Positions 62,065 to 64,000 of a DNA stretch of 64,000 nt are shown here, piece by piece. The stretch covers positions 1 through 64,000 of the forward strand of contig CAYUPL010000013.1 in the NCBI GenBank assembly GCA_964446655.1, written 5' to 3'. This stretch comes from Desulfopila_A sp964446655. Its GTDB lineage: Bacteria > Desulfobacterota > Desulfobulbia > Desulfobulbales > Desulfocapsaceae. Position numbers and translations under genes: made by a program. The first letter of the stretch is position 1; each line of letters starts with the position of its first letter. The notes below the pieces were generated by a model. It searched no databases. It was not told the DNA's origin and saw only the letters and a list, made by a program, of their open reading frames with translations.

Positions 62065-64000
62065 CTATTTATTCTTTTCGTCCTGATATTTTTTAACCAA
62101 CTCCTCACTCACGCCCTTGGGCACCTGCTTAAAGGTGGCAAACTCCATAGTGAACTCAGCTTTTCCCTGGGTCAATGAACGCAAGGCCGTACTGTAGCCA
62201 AACATTTCAGAAAGTGGCACTTCGGCTTCTATAACCGTATAGTTCCCTTCTTCCATGGTCCCTATTATCATGCCGCGCCGTTGGTTGAGTGATCCCATAA
62301 CCGCACCCTGAAACTCGGCAGGCCCCTCAACCGCCACCTTCATGATGGGCTCCATTATGACCGGCTTGGCCTTGAGATACCCTTCCCGGAATCCGCCCAC
62401 GGCAGCCAGCTGGAAAGCGACATCGGAAGAGTCCACCGCATGCGCGGCACCATCGTTGATGACACAGCGAACACCGGTAATCGGCGCACCGCACAACGAT
62501 CCTTTTTCGAGGCTCTTCCGGAAACCTTTATCACAGGAACTGATAAATTCGCGCGGAATTACACCACCGACAATACTGTCGACAAATTCATACTCAGTCT
62601 CTTCCACAGGCTCAAGGTATCCGGCGACGCGACCAAACTGTCCTGAACCACCTGTCTGTTTTTTATGGGTGTAGTTAAAGTCGGCGCGCTGCGTAATGGT
62701 TTCCCGATAGGCAACCTGCGGGGCACCAACGCTCACCTCGGCTTTGTATTCGCGCTTCATTCGCTCAATGTAGACATCAAGGTGGAGCTCGCCCATACCG
62801 GAAACGATGGTTTCCCCTGTCTCGTGATCCACATATGTTCTAAAGGTAGGATCTTCCTTGGTAAAGCGATTAAGAGCCTTCGACATATTGACCTGTGCTT
62901 TGTTATCAGCCGGCACTATGGCAAGAGAAATAACAGGCTCGGGGATATGCATTGAAGTCATGGAACAGGATATCTCGCCGGAAGTAAAGGTGTCACCGGA
63001 GGCGCAGTCGACACCAAAAAGCGCGACAATGTCACCGGAACCACATGATTCTATCTCTTCCATCTCATCGGAGTGCATACGAACCAGACGGCCGACCTTG
63101 ACCTTTTTACCCGTCCGACTGTTAAAGATGGTATCTCCTTTGCTCAACGATCCCTGGTAGGTGCGCACATAGGTCAACTGACCATAACGACCGTCTTCCA
63201 ATTTGAAGGCCAGCATGACAAGAGGATCTTTCGGATCGTTGGTCACCTTGAATTTCGCCTCCTCGTTTTTCAGATCCAGCGCATGGTTCAGCACGTCAGT
63301 CGGACTGGGCAGATATCGCTCAACAGCATCGAGCAAAGTCTGTACCCCTTTGTTTTTGTAAGCCGATCCCATAAAGACCGGCGTAAACTCCATGGCCAGC
63401 GTGCCCTTCCTCACAGCCTCATAGACAAGATCGAGATCGATATCCCCCTCCTCCAGCAAGGCTTCCATAAGCTCGTCGGAGTACATGGAGACCTCCTCCA
63501 GAAGCTGACTGCGTCGTTCAGTGGCTTCATCGAGCAAATCCGTCGGCACGTCATCCAGGCGAATCACTTCACCGTTGGCGCCTTCGAAGTACACGGCCTT
63601 CATGGTGACGAGATCAACCAGTCCCTTCAGCTCATTCTCCAGGCCGATGGGCATCTGCATCATATGCGCATTCAGCTGCAGTTTATCCCGCAACTGACGT
63701 GTAACTTTCTCAGGATTAGCCCCGGTTCGGTCACACTTGTTGACAAAGGCAATGCGAGGAACATTATAGCGGGTCATCTGACGATTTACCGTAATGGACT
63801 GCGACTGCACGCCACCGACCGAACAGAGAACAAGAATAGCACCATCCAAAACGCGCAGCGCTCTCTCTACTTCCACGGTAAAATCAACATGGCCTGGAGT
63901 ATCGATGATATTGATATTGAGATCTTTCCAGGTACAATGTGTTGCGGCCGACTGGATGGTGATGCCACGCTCTTTTTCCAGCTCCATGGAGTCCATTTTC
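62065..64000 (-). CDS. fusA: Elongation factor G (partial, 5' end outside the window)
   Basis: The last 643 or so residues of an EF-G-type translational GTPase. Seen are G2 ERGITIQSAATH, G3 DTPGHVDFTVEV and G4 NKCDR, followed by domains II-V, with the domain IV tip near GGVIPREFI. The P-loop and first residues lie beyond position 64000. It carries out ribosome translocation, or perhaps recycling. A genome often has two copies and I cannot say which paralog this is. Confidence 0.93.
   Translation of the reverse strand, partial: KMDSMELEKERGITIQSAATHCTWKDLNINIIDTPGHVDFTVEVERALRVLDGAILVLCSVGGVQSQSITVNRQMTRYNVPRIAFVNKCDRTGANPEKVTRQLRDKLQLNAHMMQMPIGLENELKGLVDLVTMKAVYFEGANGEVIRLDDVPTDLLDEATERRSQLLEEVSMYSDELMEALLEEGDIDLDLVYEAVRKGTLAMEFTPVFMGSAYKNKGVQTLLDAVERYLPSPTDVLNHALDLKNEEAKFKVTNDPKDPLVMLAFKLEDGRYGQLTYVRTYQGSLSKGDTIFNSRTGKKVKVGRLVRMHSDEMEEIESCGSGDIVALFGVDCASGDTFTSGEISCSMTSMHIPEPVISLAIVPADNKAQVNMSKALNRFTKEDPTFRTYVDHETGETIVSGMGELHLDVYIERMKREYKAEVSVGAPQVAYRETITQRADFNYTHKKQTGGSGQFGRVAGYLEPVEETEYEFVDSIVGGVIPREFISSCDKGFRKSLEKGSLCGAPITGVRCVINDGAAHAVDSSDVAFQLAAVGGFREGYLKAKPVIMEPIMKVAVEGPAEFQGAVMGSLNQRRGMIIGTMEEGNYTVIEAEVPLSEMFGYSTALRSLTQGKAEFTMEFATFKQVPKGVSEELVKKYQDEKNK

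Noticed and set aside
1..64000. CRISPR arrays, rRNA, tRNA, transposases or prophage genes
   Set aside because: I looked for regular spaced repeats, cloverleaf-like segments and recombinase motifs between genes and found none that I can support.

Overview
Organism. The gene content suggests an anaerobic or facultatively anaerobic Gram-negative bacterium of the Desulfobacterota (Deltaproteobacteria), perhaps Desulfobulbales-like. This is inferred from family-level resemblance only: the long form of urocanase, a NuoH with extra length, a eukaryotic-type HisA, a CoA-disulfide-reductase/rhodanese fusion, TauE/SafE carriers and a mosaic Mrp/Mbh-like antiporter. There is no rRNA or tRNA gene, CRISPR array, transposase or phage gene in view, so this is a chromosomal housekeeping region with small islands of decay. 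Layout. 1-2.4 kb (+): a class I glutamine amidotransferase and two adjacent TauE/SafE-type carriers. 2.4-6.1 kb (-): the K+ uptake pair trkA-trkH and a two-CBS-domain protein. 6.2-19.7 kb (-): a complete 13-gene nuoABCDEFGHIJKLMN operon with fused nuoCD, including the NADH-input module nuoEFG. 20.2-21.3 kb (-): 6-phosphogluconolactonase preceded by only the N-terminal quarter of glucose-6-phosphate dehydrogenase. 21.6-26.3 kb (+): an unknown anchored protein, a DUF2868-type membrane protein, a DUF3482-type GTPase and an RtcB-type RNA ligase with overlapping reading frames. 26.4-29.6 kb (-): pdxH, a histidine-kinase remnant and a full hybrid kinase. 29.7-31.8 kb (+): a B12-type radical SAM protein and a dodecin with strong hairpins around it. 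31.8-33.5 kb (-): ftcD. 34.1-41.5 kb (+): a nine-gene Mrp-type antiporter operon whose order (E-F-G-B-C-D-D-x-D) resembles the archaeal Mbh membrane module. 41.6-47.1 kb: the hut genes, hutI and hutU (-) divergent from hutH and a truncated hutC (+), with two operator-like palindromes between them. 47.1-52.5 kb (-): csaA, an internally deleted EamA transporter, an M20 dipeptidase, an FKBP isomerase and a double-Cache chemoreceptor. 52.9-58.2 kb (+): a HI0933-type flavoprotein, a persulfide/CoA-disulfide reductase with rhodanese tail, an anchored unknown, ArfB and a DUF554 protein. 58.3-64 kb (-): an MBL hydrolase with an HDOD protein, eukaryotic-type hisA, a RecA/KaiC-like ATPase and the 3' part of an EF-G gene that runs off the window. 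How the genes work together. HutH, HutU, HutI and FtcD form a full route from histidine to glutamate plus a one-carbon unit on tetrahydrofolate. Complex I, the Mrp/Mbh-like antiporter and Trk potassium uptake handle proton, sodium and potassium gradients. Four genes look cut down (zwf, a histidine kinase, hutC, an EamA transporter), which points to ongoing loss by deletion.
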